This document shows, in pieces, positions 7,817-10,566 of a DNA stretch of 10,566 nt. Made by a program: the position numbers and the translations under genes. This DNA comes from Scenedesmus sp. ARA3. Its lineage: Eukaryota > Chlorophyta > Chlorophyceae > Sphaeropleales > Scenedesmaceae. The stretch lies in NCBI GenBank assembly GCA_004335835.1, contig RWJK01001607.1:36507-47072 (forward strand). Reading direction: 5' to 3'. How positions within the stretch are numbered: the first letter of the stretch is position 1; each line of letters opens with the position of its first letter. The notes under the pieces are model-generated. The model had not been told where the DNA came from, ran no database searches, and saw nothing but the letters and a program-made list of their open reading frames with translations.

Positions 7817-7903
7817 CTCAGCGTGGTCATAACCTGGGACCAGGCTGGCGAGAGTGCTGTCATTGCATCACGGCCGAAGGCGCAGATGCTCACAGATGTA
7901 CAC
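7817..7903 (-). promoter_or_regulatory. Upstream block of gene B shared with gene A
   Basis: The plus strand here contains CTCAGCGTGGTCATAACC then TGGGA, matching CTCAGCGTGATGACCAACC then TGGGA upstream of gene A (about 1597-1622). Weaker similarity continues for some 60 bases. The block lies about 135-150 bases before each start codon. Short indels break any common reading frame, so a regulatory element or untranslated leader is more likely than coding sequence. Confidence 0.5.
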
Positions 7904-8880
7904 CGCAGCATATCTGCATTTTTGGGTGTGTGAGTATATACTATCGTTGACCAAGCGCTAAGCGTGTGCTGCCGCGAAGCAGTGCAGCTGTACTGCTGCC
8001 TTGCTGCGGGCCTGCAAGGCAGGCCGTCATCTGGTGTAGGCGGAGCATCACGCTGTGTTTTGAGCAACGACATATTCTCATGAAGCTGATTCGCAAGTAT
8101 TCTTGCAACAACGACAGGCCTGCTGTAACATGCGTTTGCCCCATTCAACACAGAGCACAGCACACCGTCTGACGGTTCTACAAGTGCTGACAGCAGCGGC
8201 ATACGCACGTCATCATAGGTCTTGACGTTTTGGAATATAACCTCAACTGTTACGCATGTCAACCTGATACTGTACACATTTTCTGCCATGCATCCATCTC
8301 TGTGCCTGCCCAGCTGCCAACAGATACTAGCGTCCTGTTATCACAGCATGGCATCACCAGAACAAACAAGAAAACCAACGCATGCACCTGGTTGCGACAG
8401 CTCACGGAGCAATGCTCAGATAACACAGCACATCCCTGCTCTTCCGCAGACGCCGTACAGCCCGTCTGCGACAACAACGACGCCTTCTGCTTTCAACAGT
8501 AACCATTCTTTGTCTCAACACCGCAGCGCTCCTCTGACAGGATTGTATGGTGTACAAGCAGTCCTTAGTACGTTGCTGCAGCTGCCAGCACGCCTGTTCA
8601 AACAGTCAATATGCTGATCAGCTGCAGCCCACCACTGCCAGCCCACAGCCCACCATCGGGCAATCAGACCATCTCAGGGCCTGAAACATCATTCAAAACG
8701 CTTCAAACTCGACAGCAGTACCTCACCATGAAGGTGGCAGCACTGCTGTCATGATGTAGCATGGGTTTATGTATGCGTGGAAGAACCGGTGTGTTATGCA
8801 TGCAACTGAACAGTAAGACCACAACATGGCCATAACGTGAACTCCGCACTGCAAGTAGCCAAACACAGGTGATATTATCA
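7904..8880. other. Intergenic or untranslated sequence upstream of gene B
   Basis: No supported gene. A plus-strand open frame (8222-8617) is Ser/Thr/Pro-rich, has no recognisable domain and does not look like the confirmed exons. A minus-strand open frame (8289-7780) crosses the block shared with gene A, but its frame is not preserved there. Confidence 0.4.
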
Positions 8881-8881
8881 G

Positions 8882-8999
8882 TGCATGTGTGATGCAGTGG
8901 CTGTGCCTGGCTGTCTGCCTGAGGACAGCATCTTTAGGAGGGCTTTGCGCAGCACGGCAAGTGCACAACCACCCAGCATATACAGCCCTGGGCCCCTAC
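8882..8999 (-). CDS. Possible terminal exon of an unidentified minus-strand gene
   Basis: After TTGTGTTGTGTAG the minus strand encodes GPGLYMLGGCALAVLRKALL then KMLSSGRQPGTATASHMH and TGA. The stretch has a hydrophobic segment and a basic patch, which looks more protein-like than its surroundings. No upstream exon could be joined with confidence, and the family is unknown. It may be chance. Confidence 0.22.
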
Positions 9000-10481
9000 A
9001 CAACACAACTAGGTTAGTAGCAGTCTCATCTCAGCACAGCTGGGGCGGCCTGAGACGTAGTATGCGCACAAGTAAAAGCAGTACTGGTCTGATTGGTGGG
9101 CAGCAAACAGGGGTAGCTGCCAGCTACACAACAGACATGCACTGGCGCCCCGTTGTGCCCTTTCATTCATAAAACCAACGAGCTTTACTGTTGGCCATGC
9201 ATTGATTCAGCCGCAACAACCACGTAGTGTGCGCCACGTGGGCAACAGTGAACCGCCCCACAAAAAGCTCCCAAAGCCAGTAGCACTGCACGCACCTTGC
9301 ATAGAACTGCCACATGCACTAAGTGCGCGTGTGCAAAAGAGACAGCGGGGATGCATATGGATGTAAGGAGCTGGCGATGGTGCTTCAAGTGTGTGTATGT
9401 ATGCGCAACAGGTGTGCCGCATCTGAAGCTGACGCCTTGGGTCTCAAACAGACTCAGGAGGCGATCGAGGCAACAGCAGTGAAGCCAATTGCAAAACAAA
9501 GAGTGTTGTAGCTGCACAACAGGCCTCTGCCACATGCCAAGTCAGTGCCCACACACATACAAATGTACACGTGCTGCAGGCGGCACTATTATGGCGGCAG
9601 AGGCCTGGAGCCCTGTTTCAAACAGCGCTGTTGTGTGTAGCGCCCAATGCCACAGACAACATGGCAAGACCAAACACCAGTTCGAAAGAAAACAGCCGAA
9701 GCATTGGGTAGTATGTGCAGCACAGGAGCTGCAGCCGTACCAACAGCTACGTCTACCACTGCAGCTGCAACCGCCCTGCTCGCAACGCAACAGCCGGAAG
9801 CTCCAAACACGTGCCATCATGCTACACAAGCTCAGCATCAACCACAGCCTGACAAGCTGCACACCCAACCGTACCCACAGACCAGCCACAGACGTTTAAC
9901 AACACACGCACACACACAGCACGAGCTGAGGCCTGTCATCAAAAGCAGCGCCGCACATAACAGTAACAGTAACCTGAGCCGCCAAGTATGTTCTACACAC
10001 ATCAATGCTAACAATGCGCTGTTTAAACTACAGCCAAAAGGGGCTACCAAACAAACAAACACAGCCAGGGAAGGGTCACACCTGGCATAGGACCTAATAA
10101 TAACCTACAGAAGATACCAAACAACACAAAGCATCAACACTGGAATGGGACCGCACACAACGCAAATACAACCAGACCGTCCTCGGCAAACGGCAAAACA
10201 AACGGCCTTCAATGACTGGCGACAAGTGCAGTTGAGGTGCTTTCAACAGCAGCCAGCAGCTGCACTGCTCCTGTATATACAGACGACCAGCCAACATTCA
10301 GCAACGTACACAACTGTCTGTGTACACCATGCATATATCTATCTAGCAGCAGCAAACAGGCAAAACGAGGCAGCAGGCAGCCGCAACTACAACGTGACCG
10401 GGGCCTGCAACAGCTGTCAACATAGTAACCGTACAACCTGTCATGAGTTTGGCAACAGCAAAAGCACCTCTGTACGACATG
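9000..10481. other. Low-complexity region, possibly intron or UTR of a minus-strand gene
   Basis: The plus strand is rich in CA and poor in long GT-rich runs; the minus strand is correspondingly TG-rich, like the introns of gene B. Several open frames exist on both strands but are Gln/Thr/His-rich or Cys/Leu-rich and lack convincing splice context. A minus-strand piece ending with the donor-like AAG then GTGCGTGC near 9296 is the best candidate internal exon, but it is weak. Confidence 0.35.
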
Positions 10482-10565
10482 CATCAGGTTATGTTTCTTC
10501 CAAATGCGCTGGGATGCGATCTGCTGTTCACGAAAAGCCTCAATAAACTCTGGGGCTGGTAGCTT
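10482..10565 (-). CDS. Exon-like segment of an unidentified minus-strand gene, cut by the right edge
   Basis: The minus strand is open from the edge and reads KLPAPEFIEAFREQQIASQR followed by IWKKHNLM. This charged, compositionally mixed sequence is unlike the low-complexity translations around it. The frame stays open to 10209 but becomes Cys/Arg-rich, so the exon probably ends near 10480; no strong GT donor fixes the end. Protein not recognised. Confidence 0.4.
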
Positions 10566-10566
10566 G

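Noticed and set aside
8222..8617. Plus-strand Ser/Thr/Pro-rich open frame of 131 codons.
   Set aside because: Low complexity, no domain, no promoter or polyadenylation signal in place, and composition unlike the confirmed exons.
9489..10090. Overlapping plus-strand open frames rich in Gln, Thr and His.
   Set aside because: Two frames are open over the same CA-rich sequence, as expected from low stop-codon density rather than coding.

Overview
The window reads as nuclear DNA from a chlorophyte alga, probably Chlorophyceae. The reasons are many short exons, introns with GTGAGT/GTAAGN-type donors and TGCAG acceptors, an arginine/alanine-rich N-terminus of the kind that serves as a chloroplast transit peptide (ending in LRVVAF), and abundant CAG/CTG triplet tracts. 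No bacterial operon, rRNA, tRNA or CRISPR structure is visible. The taxonomic call is an inference.

The core is a head-to-tail pair of paralogous minus-strand genes encoding predicted plastid multi-pass membrane proteins. Gene B is complete (start codon at 7671, stop at 3245). I can join nine exons with consistent phase into 412 codons: a transit peptide, a basic linker and about eight hydrophobic segments. Gene A (start codon at 1462) has the same first exons, splice phases and sequence, and runs off the left edge in its fourth exon. I do not recognise the protein family and assign no function.

The striking feature is inside gene B. Exons 4, 6, 7 and 9 are each accompanied by one to three extra, mostly truncated tandem copies (2, 3, 3 and 4 copies). 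Exon 4 of gene A appears to show the same arrangement. In four cases the layout is partial exon, then a (CTG)n tract on the sense strand, then the acceptor of the next copy. Only exons fed by a phase-0 intron have copies; the two exons that touch the phase-1 intron are single. Every intronic triplet tract is CTG on the transcribed sense strand, and most end just upstream of a 3' splice site.

Region by region: 1-1462 is gene A (partial). 1463-2700 is intergenic and holds the upstream region of A and probably the 3' end of B's transcript. 2996-3539 holds the four copies of exon 9. 4064-7671 holds the rest of gene B. 7672-8880 is the upstream region of B, with a TATA-like box and a block similar to one upstream of A. 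8880-10566 is mostly low-complexity sequence rich in CA on the plus strand, with weak traces of another minus-strand gene: an exon-like segment at the right edge and a possible terminal exon near 8.9-9.0 kb.
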